23,472 nucleotides of DNA from Bacillota bacterium (lineage in GTDB: Bacteria > Bacillota > Negativicutes > Sporomusales > Sporomusaceae), in assembly GCA_023388195.1 (NCBI GenBank), contig JAEWGR010000010.1, positions 1 to 23,472 on the forward strand, in the 5' to 3' direction. The position numbers and the translations under genes are program-made. Shown here one piece after another: positions 13,534-20,058 of this stretch. Under the pieces are notes generated by a model that had not been told where the DNA came from, ran no database searches, and saw only the letters and a list, made by a program, of their open reading frames with translations. Numbering within the stretch: position 1 is the stretch's first letter; each line of letters begins with the position of its first letter.

Positions 13534-14181
13534 ATGATACCTAAATTAAATGTTTTGCAAAAAATTATGGATGCTGGAGTGGTGGCTGTTGTACGGGCAG
13601 AGACCTCTGAACAAGCAGAAAAAATTGCTGATGCCTGCCTTAAAGGCGGGGTTGCTGCAATTGAGATTACATTTACGGTGCCTGGCGCTGCGGCGGTAAT
13701 TAAGGACCTTGCCGCTACTTATAAAAACGGTGAAATCATTATTGGGGCAGGTACAGTACTTGATCCGGAGACTGCCCGTATTGCCATATTAGCCGGTGCT
13801 CAATATATTGTCAGCCCGTCATTTAACCCGGAAACTGTCAAACTGTGCAATCGATATCAGATACCGATCATGGCTGGCTGTATGACAATTAAAGAGGTTG
13901 TTGAAGCTATGGAGGCCGGTACTGATATTATAAAATTATTCCCGGGCGAGGCATTAGGGGCATCTTTTGTCAAAGCGCTGAAAGGGCCGTTGCCTCAGGC
14001 GCCGGTTATGCCAACAGGTGGTGTCAGTCTTGAGAATGTGCAGGACTGGATCAAAGCCGGTTGTGTAGCTGTCGGTGTGGGTGGGAATCTAACGGCTGGT
14101 GCTAAAAAAGGTGATTATGAGTCGATTACCGAGATTGGCCGACAATTTATTGATAAAGTGCGGCAGGCTCGTGGTAAATAA
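13534..14181 (+). CDS. kdgA: KDPG/KHG aldolase
   Basis: A 215-residue class I aldolase that splits 2-keto-3-deoxy-6-phosphogluconate into pyruvate and glyceraldehyde 3-phosphate (some homologues also use 4-hydroxy-2-oxoglutarate). The Schiff-base lysine is K134 in D-I-I-K-L-F-P-G and the general-acid glutamate is E44 in I-E-I-T-F; both match the E. coli enzyme. The GAGTV (72-75) and P-T-G-G-V phosphate-binding segments are present. It is first in the operon with the KDG kinase and a LacI regulator, directly behind the twin operator. Together these genes finish breakdown of uronates, pectin-derived KDG or similar sugars. Confidence 0.95.
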   Translation: MIPKLNVLQKIMDAGVVAVVRAETSEQAEKIADACLKGGVAAIEITFTVPGAAAVIKDLAATYKNGEIIIGAGTVLDPETARIAILAGAQYIVSPSFNPETVKLCNRYQIPIMAGCMTIKEVVEAMEAGTDIIKLFPGEALGASFVKALKGPLPQAPVMPTGGVSLENVQDWIKAGCVAVGVGGNLTAGAKKGDYESITEIGRQFIDKVRQARGK

Positions 14182-14211
14182 GTATAACAAATATTTTAAG
14201 AGGTGAATATT

Positions 14212-15234
14212 TTGAGTAAAGTCGTTTGTTTTGGGGAAATTATGCTGCGTCTGGCACCGGTGGGATATCAGAGATTTGAACAAACTCCCAGTTTTGAAGC
14301 CGTTTATGGCGGTGGCGAGGCAAATGTATGTGTATCACTGGCTAATTATGGGGATGACGCTGTATTTGTAACCAAGGTACCGGAAAATCCTATCGGACAG
14401 GCTGCTGTTAACGAAATGCGCCGCTATGGCGTTGATACCCGGCACATGATCCGGGGCGGCGAACGGCTGGGAATCTATTTCTGCGAAAAAGGAGCTTCCC
14501 AACGCCCTTCCAAAGTAGTGTATGACCGTGCTCATTCCTCTATCTCGGGGGCTAAGAGGTCAGACTTTGACTGGAGAAAAATATTTGAAGGTGCAACCTG
14601 GTTCCACTTCACAGGGATTACGCCTGCTTTAGGGGATGATGTTGCCGAGTGTGTGCTGGATGCCTGTAAAGCCGCTAAAGAAGCGGGTCTGACTACAAGC
14701 TGCGATCTCAACTTCCGCAAGAACCTGTGGACAAGTGAAAAAGCCGGTACAGTTATGGCTCAGTTTATGCCTTATGTTGATGTATGCATTGCCAACGAAG
14801 AAGACGCGGAAAAAGTATTTGGGATTAAAGCCGATAATACTGATATTACTGGCGGCAAGCTTAGCCATGAGGGATATAAGGATGTGGCGAAAAAGCTTAA
14901 AGAACGGTTTGGCTTTAAAGCAGTAGCCATTACTTTGCGTGGCAGTATTTCTGCTTCTGATAATAACTGGGCGGCCATGTTATATAAAGATGATGAATTC
15001 TATTTCTCTCGTAATTATGCCATCCATATCATTGACCGGGTAGGTGGCGGCGACTCATTCGGCGGTGGCTTAATTCACGCCCTTATGAATAATTACTCTA
15101 ATAGTGATGCTCTTGAGTTTGCAGTCGCTGCATCTTGCCTCAAACATACAATTGAAGGTGACCATAACCATGTGACTGTCAGTGAAGTAAAAGCACTGAT
15201 GGGCGGCGATGGTTCAGGGCGCGTTCAGCGGTAA
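14212..15234 (+). CDS. kdgK: 2-keto-3-deoxygluconate kinase
   Basis: A 340-residue PfkB-family sugar kinase that phosphorylates KDG to KDPG, the substrate of the aldolase encoded just upstream. The N-terminal G-E-I-M-L-R-L-A-P and the G-G-G-E-A-N-V motif fit the KdgK group. The C-terminal PfkB signature D-R-V-G-G-G-D-S-F contains the catalytic Asp281. I choose the TTG at 14212, because AAGAGGTG (14197-14204) is correctly spaced for it and overlaps the alternative GTG at 14203. It follows kdgA by 30 bases. Confidence 0.92.
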   Translation: MSKVVCFGEIMLRLAPVGYQRFEQTPSFEAVYGGGEANVCVSLANYGDDAVFVTKVPENPIGQAAVNEMRRYGVDTRHMIRGGERLGIYFCEKGASQRPSKVVYDRAHSSISGAKRSDFDWRKIFEGATWFHFTGITPALGDDVAECVLDACKAAKEAGLTTSCDLNFRKNLWTSEKAGTVMAQFMPYVDVCIANEEDAEKVFGIKADNTDITGGKLSHEGYKDVAKKLKERFGFKAVAITLRGSISASDNNWAAMLYKDDEFYFSRNYAIHIIDRVGGGDSFGGGLIHALMNNYSNSDALEFAVAASCLKHTIEGDHNHVTVSEVKALMGGDGSGRVQR

Positions 15235-15240
15235 CCGGAC

Positions 15241-16269
15241 ATGCCTGTAACTATTGCTGAGGTTGCCAGAAGAGCCTGCGTCTCCAAGAGTACTATATCC
15301 CGTTATTTAAACGGTATGTATGAGCATATGGGCATAGAAACACGGGAACGAATCGCCCAGGTTATCGCTGAACTTGATTATCGACCCAATACGTTGGCCC
15401 GTAGTCTGAAACAAAAACGCACCCATACCATAGGCGCTATCGTGGCCAACATTCTGAATCCCTTTTCTACCAGCATCATCCGTGGCATTGAGGATACATT
15501 GCAGGAAGCCGGCTTTAATCTTATTTTATGTAATGCCGATGATGACCCGGCCAAAGAGCGGGACTATATCAATATGCTTGTTGATAAGCAGGTTGATGGG
15601 TTAATTATTAACACGACCGGCTGTAATAATCCCTTAATTGCTCAGGTAAATCAACAAACACCGGTTGTACTCATTGACAGAAAAGCTCCGGAAATTGATA
15701 TAGATACAGTCACTGTCGATAGTGCTTGCGGTGTCCGGCAGGCTGTTGACCATATGGTTAGTCTGGGGCATCGCCGGATTGCCATGTTTACTTTGCCGTA
15801 TGATCATATCAGTCCCCGCCTGGAGCGGGTTCAGGCTTATCAAGCCGCTTTAGCCGGACACCGGTTGCCTTTCCGGGAAGAGTGGCTGATACGTACTGGT
15901 GGTGATGAAACCGATGTTGCTGCTAAATTGCAGGCATTGGTGGGGGCGGGGAGTCCCGGGAGCGGCCCCACAGCAGTTTTTTGTGCCAACAATTTGATTG
16001 CCATGTCGGTGGTTAGAGCCTTGAAAAAGATGCGGGTGCCTATACCGGATAAAGTCAGTGTACTAGGGTTTGACGACTGGGATTGGGCTGAACTGATTGA
16101 ACCGCCAATTACGGTTGTTGCCCAGCCGGTTTATGCTATGGGCAATAAAGCGGCACTGATGTTAATAAAACGTTTAAAAGCGCCTCGCATGTCTAAGAAA
16201 CCGGTACTTATAATGTTTAAACCGGAATTGGTAAAGCGAAAATCATGTGGCGAGCAAGACGCTGAATAA
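15241..16269 (+). CDS. LacI-family regulator of the kdg operon (KdgR-like)
   Basis: A 342-residue repressor. The N-terminal helix-turn-helix T-I-A-E-V-A-R-R-A-C-V-S-K-S-T-I-S-R-Y-L-N (4-24) and hinge region (Y-R-P-N-T-L-A-R-S-L) are standard LacI. Residues from about 62 form a periplasmic-binding-protein-like sensor domain (G-A-I-V-A-N-I-L-N-P-F, then V-L-I-D-R-K and V-L-G-F-D-D-W-D-W-A). It starts six bases after kdgK without a strong ribosome site, suggesting translational coupling. It probably represses its own operon through the twin operator at 13486-13514, and the inducer is likely KDG or KDPG. The gene is followed by a terminator. Confidence 0.9.
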   Translation: MPVTIAEVARRACVSKSTISRYLNGMYEHMGIETRERIAQVIAELDYRPNTLARSLKQKRTHTIGAIVANILNPFSTSIIRGIEDTLQEAGFNLILCNADDDPAKERDYINMLVDKQVDGLIINTTGCNNPLIAQVNQQTPVVLIDRKAPEIDIDTVTVDSACGVRQAVDHMVSLGHRRIAMFTLPYDHISPRLERVQAYQAALAGHRLPFREEWLIRTGGDETDVAAKLQALVGAGSPGSGPTAVFCANNLIAMSVVRALKKMRVPIPDKVSVLGFDDWDWAELIEPPITVVAQPVYAMGNKAALMLIKRLKAPRMSKKPVLIMFKPELVKRKSCGEQDAE

Positions 16270-16278
16270 GCAACTGAG

Positions 16279-16317
16279 AAAGGTAAGTAAAGTTCGACAG
16301 GACTGTACTTACCTTTT
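16279..16317 (+). terminator. Terminator of the kdg operon
   Basis: An 11-bp stem AAAGGTAAGTA (16279-16289) with TACTTACCTTT (16306-16316), a 16-nt loop and a short T-run, ten bases after the stop of the regulator gene. Confidence 0.8.
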
Positions 16318-16444
16318 GTATTTATACGCGGCAAGACCTGAACCGTGGCTGGGCTGATTCAGCAGATTGGCTGATAGCGGCGCATTTTCATTAATTGCAG
16401 CATAATCCTTCATTAGGTATAGCGAGGTTAAGGGCATAAGAAAT

Positions 16445-16475
16445 AAAAACTTTCCGGTGTGACGGAAGTTTTTTT
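16445..16475 (+). terminator. Second intrinsic terminator
   Basis: AAAAACTT-T-CCG (16445-16456) pairs with CGG-AAGTTTTT (16463-16473) around one bulged T, loop GTGTGA, with a run of seven T at 16469-16475. No gene ends directly before it. Confidence 0.65.
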
Positions 16476-16578
16476 ATTTCATCTTAGGTTCATGTTGTTT
16501 GTAACAATGCTACCAAGATCGCAATAATTCTGTCCAGATTTTAATTTACTGGGTTTAGTTCTAGGCAGGGAATAAAAA

Positions 16579-16674
16579 ATGTACGTTAAGGATACAGGCG
16601 ATTTTAGTGTCTATCCAAAAATTATCCTGGTCTATTTTTCTCTGATTCTCATATACTGTTTATTGTGGTATTAA
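16579..16674 (+). CDS. Small single-pass membrane protein, 31 residues
   Basis: A short reading frame with AGGGA seven bases before the ATG. Residues 1-14 are polar (MYVKDTGDFSVYPK) and residues 15-31 form one hydrophobic helix (IILVYFSLILIYCLLWY), as expected of a one-pass membrane miniprotein. It ends 16 bases before the next mini gene, whose ribosome site follows its stop. No known family; evidence is the hydrophobic design and spacing only. Confidence 0.45.
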   Translation: MYVKDTGDFSVYPKIILVYFSLILIYCLLWY

Positions 16675-16690
16675 TTTAGGAGGTGGCAGA

Positions 16691-16798
16691 ATGTTGGTGC
16701 ATATTCAATGCGGTGTGGTTATGGAAGTTGATCAGGATGGAATTCATATTTGCCCGAAATGCGGCAAAACGATTAAACCCCGGGTTTCGCGCAAATAG
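16691..16798 (+). CDS. Zinc-ribbon-like mini protein, 35 residues
   Basis: A 35-residue frame with an excellent ribosome site (AGGAGGTG at 16678-16685, five bases before the ATG). It has C7 and the knuckle C21-P-K-C24-G-K followed by a basic tail (T-I-K-P-R-V-S-R-K). One CxxC plus one cysteine and histidines at 4 and 19 could bind a single zinc. It lies between a small membrane-protein frame and the tcdA promoter. Function unknown. Confidence 0.6.
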   Translation: MLVHIQCGVVMEVDQDGIHICPKCGKTIKPRVSRK

Positions 16799-16809
16799 TT
16801 GCAGCGGCG

Positions 16810-16838
16810 TTGACTGGTCTGGGGAATTTTGTTACACT
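16810..16838 (+). promoter_or_regulatory. Sigma-A-type promoter for tcdA
   Basis: -35 TTGACT (16810-16815), 17-bp spacer, -10 TACACT (16833-16838), 37 bases before the start codon. Confidence 0.65.
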
Positions 16839-16875
16839 AATAAATACACATAATTTTGACGTAAAGGGTGACAAT

Positions 16876-17637
16876 ATGCTGCATGAGTTTTCCCGGACCG
16901 AATTGTTAATTGGGGCAGAAGGACTACAGAAGCTTGCACAAAGCAAAGTCGCCATTTTTGGCATCGGCGGAGTAGGCACATTTGTTGCCGAAGGCCTGGT
17001 TCGTTCCGGTGTGGGCAAGTTTGTATTGATTGATGATGATTGTATCTGCCTCACGAATATTAACCGGCAACTGCATGCAACGAGGAAGACAATTGGTCAA
17101 TCTAAGGTTGAAGTGATGCGTAGCCGCATTCTGGAGATAAACCCCAAGGCTGAAGTAACTGTTTTCCAGGAATTTTATATGCCGGACACCGCAGCTGGAT
17201 TACTTGCCGATGATTATACCTATATCGTCGATGCCATAGATACTGTTACCGGCAAGATAGATCTGGTAATGCAAGCTAAGTCCAGAAATATTCCGGTGAT
17301 CTCTTCCATGGGCGCTGGTAACAAACTGGATCCAACCAGGTTTGAAGTAGCAGATATTTTTAGTACTTCCGTTTGTCCGCTGGCCAAGGTAATGCGGCAG
17401 GAACTGCGGAAGCGGGGAGTTCCCGCCTTAAAAGTGGTTTACTCTAAGGAAGAGCCGCTTACACCTTTTGAAACAGAGAATTCAAGCTGTAGTATCGGGT
17501 GTGTCTGTCCTCAGGGAACAACGCGCAAATGCACAACGCGCCGCCAAATTCCGGGCAGTATCGCCTTTGTACCATCTGTAGTTGGTCTGATTATTGCCGG
17601 TGAAGTGGTTAAGGATATTGTTTTCAGCAGAACATAA
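16876..17637 (+). CDS. tcdA: tRNA threonylcarbamoyladenosine dehydratase (TcdA/CsdL)
   Basis: A 253-residue E1-like ThiF/MoeB-superfamily enzyme. It uses ATP to cyclise t6A at position 37 of ANN-decoding tRNAs to ct6A. The start at 16876 (MLHEFSRTELLIG) follows AAAGGGTG; the frame extends upstream but overlaps the promoter. The nucleotide-binding G-I-G-G-V-G is at 29-34, followed by D53-D-D and N-I-N-R-Q (61-65), with the R-S-R region and D-A-I-D downstream. The E-T-E-N-S-S-C-S-I-G segment is typical of TcdA and distinguishes it from ThiF and MoeB. It is transcribed alone and ends in a strong hairpin. Confidence 0.9.
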   Translation: MLHEFSRTELLIGAEGLQKLAQSKVAIFGIGGVGTFVAEGLVRSGVGKFVLIDDDCICLTNINRQLHATRKTIGQSKVEVMRSRILEINPKAEVTVFQEFYMPDTAAGLLADDYTYIVDAIDTVTGKIDLVMQAKSRNIPVISSMGAGNKLDPTRFEVADIFSTSVCPLAKVMRQELRKRGVPALKVVYSKEEPLTPFETENSSCSIGCVCPQGTTRKCTTRRQIPGSIAFVPSVVGLIIAGEVVKDIVFSRT

Positions 17638-17677
17638 AAGAAGCTTTATGGGCGTCGCTAACCCATAAAGCTTCTTT
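17637..17677. terminator. Bidirectional terminator between tcdA and the 17680 gene
   Basis: A perfect 16-bp stem (AAAGAAGCTTTATGGG 17637-17652 with CCCATAAAGCTTCTTT 17662-17677) and a 9-nt loop. The arms supply a T-run on each strand. It overlaps the last base of tcdA and ends two bases before the convergent gene. Confidence 0.88.
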
Positions 17678-17679
17678 GT

Positions 17680-17871
17680 TTACTTGCTACCGCGGTTTTT
17701 GTTATATACTTCCCACGCACTCATAATCTTTTGCCGCGAAAACTCAAGGCGTTTAGCAGTTACTTTGCTGCCGCCTCTTTCATTTTCGGTTGCGAGATCA
17801 TAGAGGGTATTGTTGAGAGACGATACAATTGCTGTCAGCAGGTCGTGCACCGGATCTTTTTCTGATTCCAT
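17680..17871 (-). CDS. Hypothetical small protein, 63 residues
   Basis: A charged, probably helical protein (MESEKDPVHDLLTAIVSSLN, then NERGGSKVTAKRLEFSRQKI). There are no cysteines, signal peptide or membrane segments. The start follows TGGAGG by about ten bases on the minus strand, and a good promoter lies upstream. Length is similar to Spo0E-type phosphatases, but the S-Q-x-L-D motif is absent. Family not recognised. Confidence 0.6.
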   Translation of the reverse strand: MESEKDPVHDLLTAIVSSLNNTLYDLATENERGGSKVTAKRLEFSRQKIMSAWEVYNKNRGSK

Positions 17872-17954
17872 GTAGATGAGGCCTCCATTTTTACAGAGAT
17901 TAGATTGCCTGCCAGGTGGCAGGTATTCCAGCTATCTTTTCTTTGCCTATTGGG

Positions 17955-17983
17955 ATTATAGCTGGATATTTGCGGAAAAGCAA
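17955..17983 (-). promoter_or_regulatory. Sigma-A-type promoter for the 17680 gene
   Basis: Minus strand: -35 TTGCTT (17978-17983), 17-bp spacer, consensus -10 TATAAT (17955-17960). Confidence 0.6.
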
Positions 17984-18044
17984 TAAAAAAAGCAAGTTGT
18001 CCTGAATTGTGGAAAACTTAATTTTCCGACATTGACGTAAAGTA

Positions 18045-18073
18045 TTGCAGGCGCGTTTTATCTATGTTATAGT
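18045..18073 (+). promoter_or_regulatory. Sigma-A-type promoter for the nif operon
   Basis: -35 TTGCAG (18045-18050), 17-bp spacer, -10 TATAGT (18068-18073). The predicted start near 18080 gives a leader of about 340 nt before nifH. I found no GG-N10-GC sigma-54 site with the expected TGGCAC/TTGCA context in the region. Confidence 0.65.
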
Positions 18074-18096
18074 TGTGCTAATCAATCTTTGATTTC

Positions 18097-18138
18097 AGCA
18101 ACGAAGCTATGGAGCATTTATTCTGCCCGTAGCTTTTT
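18097..18138 (+). promoter_or_regulatory. nif leader unit 1: hexaloop hairpin overlapping a terminator
   Basis: A small hairpin AGC-AACGAA-GCU (18097-18108) has a six-base loop with A1 and G4. Its 3' arm lies within the 5' arm of a terminator: AAGCTATGG (18104-18112) pairs with CC-CGTAGCTT (18127-18135), followed by TTTTATTTT. The hexaloop stem is only three pairs, the weakest of the four such units in the window, but placement and loop rule are the same. Confidence 0.58.
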
Positions 18139-18163
18139 ATTTTGTCAAAAGAATAGGATTCAA

Positions 18164-18210
18164 AAGCAATGAGGCTTACCGCATTACCAATGCGGTAAGC
18201 CTTGTCGTTT
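18164..18210 (+). promoter_or_regulatory. nif leader unit 2: hexaloop hairpin overlapping a terminator
   Basis: AAGC-AAUGAG-GCUU (18164-18177) forms a 4-bp hairpin with hexaloop A1 and G4. It overlaps a perfect 13-bp hairpin (AGGCTTACCGCAT 18172-18184 with ATGCGGTAAGCCT 18190-18202) followed by TGTCGTTTT. Only one of the two can form, so binding to the hexaloop form would let transcription pass into nifH. Confidence 0.68.
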
Positions 18211-18233
18211 TATATAAGGAGGTGATCGCTTTC

Positions 18234-18260
18234 GTGCATAATAAAAGGCTTCACAGGTAG
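18234..18260 (+). CDS. Possible 8-codon leader peptide in the nif leader
   Basis: GTG starts an eight-codon frame (M-H-N-K-R-L-H-R, stop TAG). Upstream at 18217-18228 stands AAGGAGGTGATC, fully complementary to the usual 16S rRNA 3' end. The frame ends at the apex of the next hairpin (18247-18279), so ribosomes would open that hairpin. Very short; the case rests on the ribosome site. Confidence 0.35.
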   Translation: MHNKRLHR

Positions 18261-18279
18261 TGCGAATACCTGTAAAGCC
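18247..18279 (+). other. Stable hairpin in the nif leader
   Basis: GGCTT-C-ACAGGTA (18247-18259) pairs with TACCTGT-AAAGCC (18267-18279) with one mismatch and a 7-nt loop GTGCGAA. No T-run follows, so it is not a terminator. It may protect the nifH message or respond to translation of the mini frame. GGGG/CCCC (18281-18284 with 18296-18299) may form a second small stem just after it. Confidence 0.5.
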
Positions 18280-18417
18280 GGGGGCAAAATCACATCCCCA
18301 AGTGACGGCAAGGGTTTATTGACATGCCCATCTACATTATATTCTACACACTAACATTTTTCAACATAAACCCGGAAGCCAGTTTATCTCATTATTTAAT
18401 AAAGGGAGGAATTTTAC

Positions 18418-19245
18418 ATGAGACAGGTTGCTATTTATGGTAAAGGCGGTATAGGGAAATCAACTACAACGCAAAACACAGTGGCAGCATTGGCTGAGGC
18501 CGGGAAACAAATAATGGTGGTTGGTTGTGATCCCAAGGCTGACTCAACCCGGTTATTATTAAATGGGCTTTGTCAAAAGACAGTGCTGGATACACTGCGG
18601 GACGAAGGCGATGATATTGATCTTGATGATATTTTAAAACCCGGTTACAAAAATACCCTTTGTGTTGAATCCGGTGGCCCGGAACCAGGCGTAGGCTGCG
18701 CTGGGCGGGGCATAATTACCTCAATTAATATGCTTGAATCGCTGGGAGCCTATACCGACGAATTGGATTATGTATTCTATGACGTATTAGGCGACGTTGT
18801 TTGCGGCGGGTTTGCTATGCCAATCCGTGAGGGCAAAGCAGAAGAAATATATATTGTTGCATCTGGCGAACTGATGGCCCTATATGCAGCCAATAACATT
18901 GCCAAAGGTATTCAAAAATATGCAACGTCAGGCAAAGTACGTCTTGGCGGTATTATTTGCAACAGCCGGAAAGTAGATAATGAATTACCACTTTTAAAAG
19001 CTTTTGCCGAAGAGCTCGGTTCGCAACTCATACATTTTGTACCGCGTGATAATGTTGTCCAACGGGCTGAAATTAATAAGAAGACCGTTATTGACTTTGA
19101 ACCTGATGCCGGTCAGGCTGAGGAATACCGTAACCTGGCAAAAGCCATTGACCAAAATAAAATGTTTGTAATTCCTAAACCTATGACTCAGGATCGCCTG
19201 GAAGAACTGATGATGCAGCACGGGTTTCTTGATGCCATCGCCTAA
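18418..19245 (+). CDS. nifH: Nitrogenase iron protein (dinitrogenase reductase)
   Basis: A 275-residue homodimeric Fe protein that passes electrons, with ATP hydrolysis, to the MoFe protein. The P-loop G-K-G-G-I-G-K-S-T is at 8-16. The [4Fe-4S] ligands are C94 (G-V-G-C-A-G-R-G) and C129 (D-V-V-C-G-G-F). Arg97 is the residue ADP-ribosylated by DraT in some organisms. D-P-K-A-D-S-T-R (38-45) is the switch region. The start follows GGGAGGA. It is first gene of the operon, behind the long leader with two terminator units, and followed by the two nifI genes. Confidence 0.98.
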   Translation: MRQVAIYGKGGIGKSTTTQNTVAALAEAGKQIMVVGCDPKADSTRLLLNGLCQKTVLDTLRDEGDDIDLDDILKPGYKNTLCVESGGPEPGVGCAGRGIITSINMLESLGAYTDELDYVFYDVLGDVVCGGFAMPIREGKAEEIYIVASGELMALYAANNIAKGIQKYATSGKVRLGGIICNSRKVDNELPLLKAFAEELGSQLIHFVPRDNVVQRAEINKKTVIDFEPDAGQAEEYRNLAKAIDQNKMFVIPKPMTQDRLEELMMQHGFLDAIA

Positions 19246-19279
19246 GCCCGACCGACGATAAAATGGAGGAGTGAGTATT

Positions 19280-19606
19280 GTGATATTAATTAGAGCAATC
19301 ATCAGACCGGACAAAAAAGACGAGGTATTGGCCGCGCTGTCAGCCGCCGGATTTAACGCTGTTACCGTTGTCGATGTCGTCGGACGTGGTAAACAAAAGG
19401 GCATCAAGATTGGTGGTGTCGTATATGATGAAATTCCCAAAAGCCTGTTATTGATGGCTGTGCGGGCCGAATACAAACAGGAAATAGTCAAAGTAATCAT
19501 GGAAGCAGCAAAAACAGGAGAAAAGGGAGCTTATGGTGACGGTAAAATATTCGTCAGCCCGGTTTCCGAGGTATACACTGTATCGAGCGGCATGAAAGAG
19601 CTGTAA
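19280..19606 (+). CDS. nifI1: NifI1, PII-family nitrogenase regulator
   Basis: A 108-residue PII-family protein specific to diazotrophs. In methanogens NifI1 and NifI2 form a complex that binds dinitrogenase and blocks it when 2-oxoglutarate is low, giving reversible ammonia switch-off. The T-loop region V-G-R-G-K-Q-K-G-I-K-I-G-G-V keeps the glutamine that the amt-linked PIIs lack, and the B-loop G-A-Y-G-D-G-K-I-F-V is present. I use the GTG at 19280, not the one at 19271, because TGGAGGA (19264-19270) abuts the earlier codon and is properly spaced for the later. It lies 34 bases after nifH. Confidence 0.92.
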   Translation: MILIRAIIRPDKKDEVLAALSAAGFNAVTVVDVVGRGKQKGIKIGGVVYDEIPKSLLLMAVRAEYKQEIVKVIMEAAKTGEKGAYGDGKIFVSPVSEVYTVSSGMKEL

Positions 19607-19621
19607 AAGGAGGGTGACACC

Positions 19622-20029
19622 ATGAAAGAGATCATTGCCATCGTGCGCATGAACAAAACAGGCGCGACGAAGAAAGCTCTTGTAGACGCTGGCGTGGCCG
19701 GTTTCACCGCCTTTAAGGTAATGGGCCGTGGCCAATTAATCGATGACCCGGCGGTTGTAGCTGAGCGAAAAGCCAAAATGATGGCGCTGGCAGGTGCAGA
19801 TGAACAAGATGCAGAGGTGTTAATTGACGGTTTTCTTGACGGACACCGGTTATTTCCACGGCGGCTATTTACTATCCTGGCTCATGATGAAGATGCCGAC
19901 ACCATCATCGCGGCGATTATGGCGGCAAACCGCACCGAAAACGGAGTTGGTGACGGTAAAATTATCGTAGTTCCTATGGCGGATGCCATTCGGGTCCGTA
20001 CTGGCGAATCCGGCGAAGAAGCCGTATAA
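19622..20029 (+). CDS. nifI2: NifI2, PII-family nitrogenase regulator
   Basis: A 135-residue partner of NifI1 with the longer T-loop typical of NifI2: residues about 36-80 run from M-G-R-G-Q-L through a charged, alanine-rich stretch to G-H-R-L-F-P-R-R. The B-loop N-G-V-G-D-G-K-I-I-V and the C-terminal I-R-V-R-T-G-E-S-G-E-E-A-V are standard PII. The start follows AAAAGGAGGGTG. It sits 15 bases after nifI1, ahead of the dinitrogenase genes whose product it should inhibit. Confidence 0.93.
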   Translation: MKEIIAIVRMNKTGATKKALVDAGVAGFTAFKVMGRGQLIDDPAVVAERKAKMMALAGADEQDAEVLIDGFLDGHRLFPRRLFTILAHDEDADTIIAAIMAANRTENGVGDGKIIVVPMADAIRVRTGESGEEAV

Positions 20030-20058
20030 AAAGTAAGTTGCAAGGGGGGTAAAGCAGC

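Larger units (their letters stand above)
16270..16578 (+). other. Gene-free spacer with two terminators
   Basis: The stretch between the LacI-type regulator and the first mini gene contains the terminators at 16279-16317 and 16445-16475. Apart from these I see no convincing gene or structured RNA. A short transcript between the two terminators is possible but has no supporting promoter. Confidence 0.5.

Noticed and set aside
18319..18345. A second promoter closer to nifH (TTGACA with TATTCT)
   Set aside because: The -35 is perfect but the -10 is poor and the spacer is only 15 bases. Not strong enough to list.
17872..18417. Sigma-54 (-24/-12) promoter before nifH
   Set aside because: TGGCAG occurs near 17915, but no TTGCA-type -12 box follows at the right distance. 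The sigma-A-like promoter at 18045-18073 fits better.
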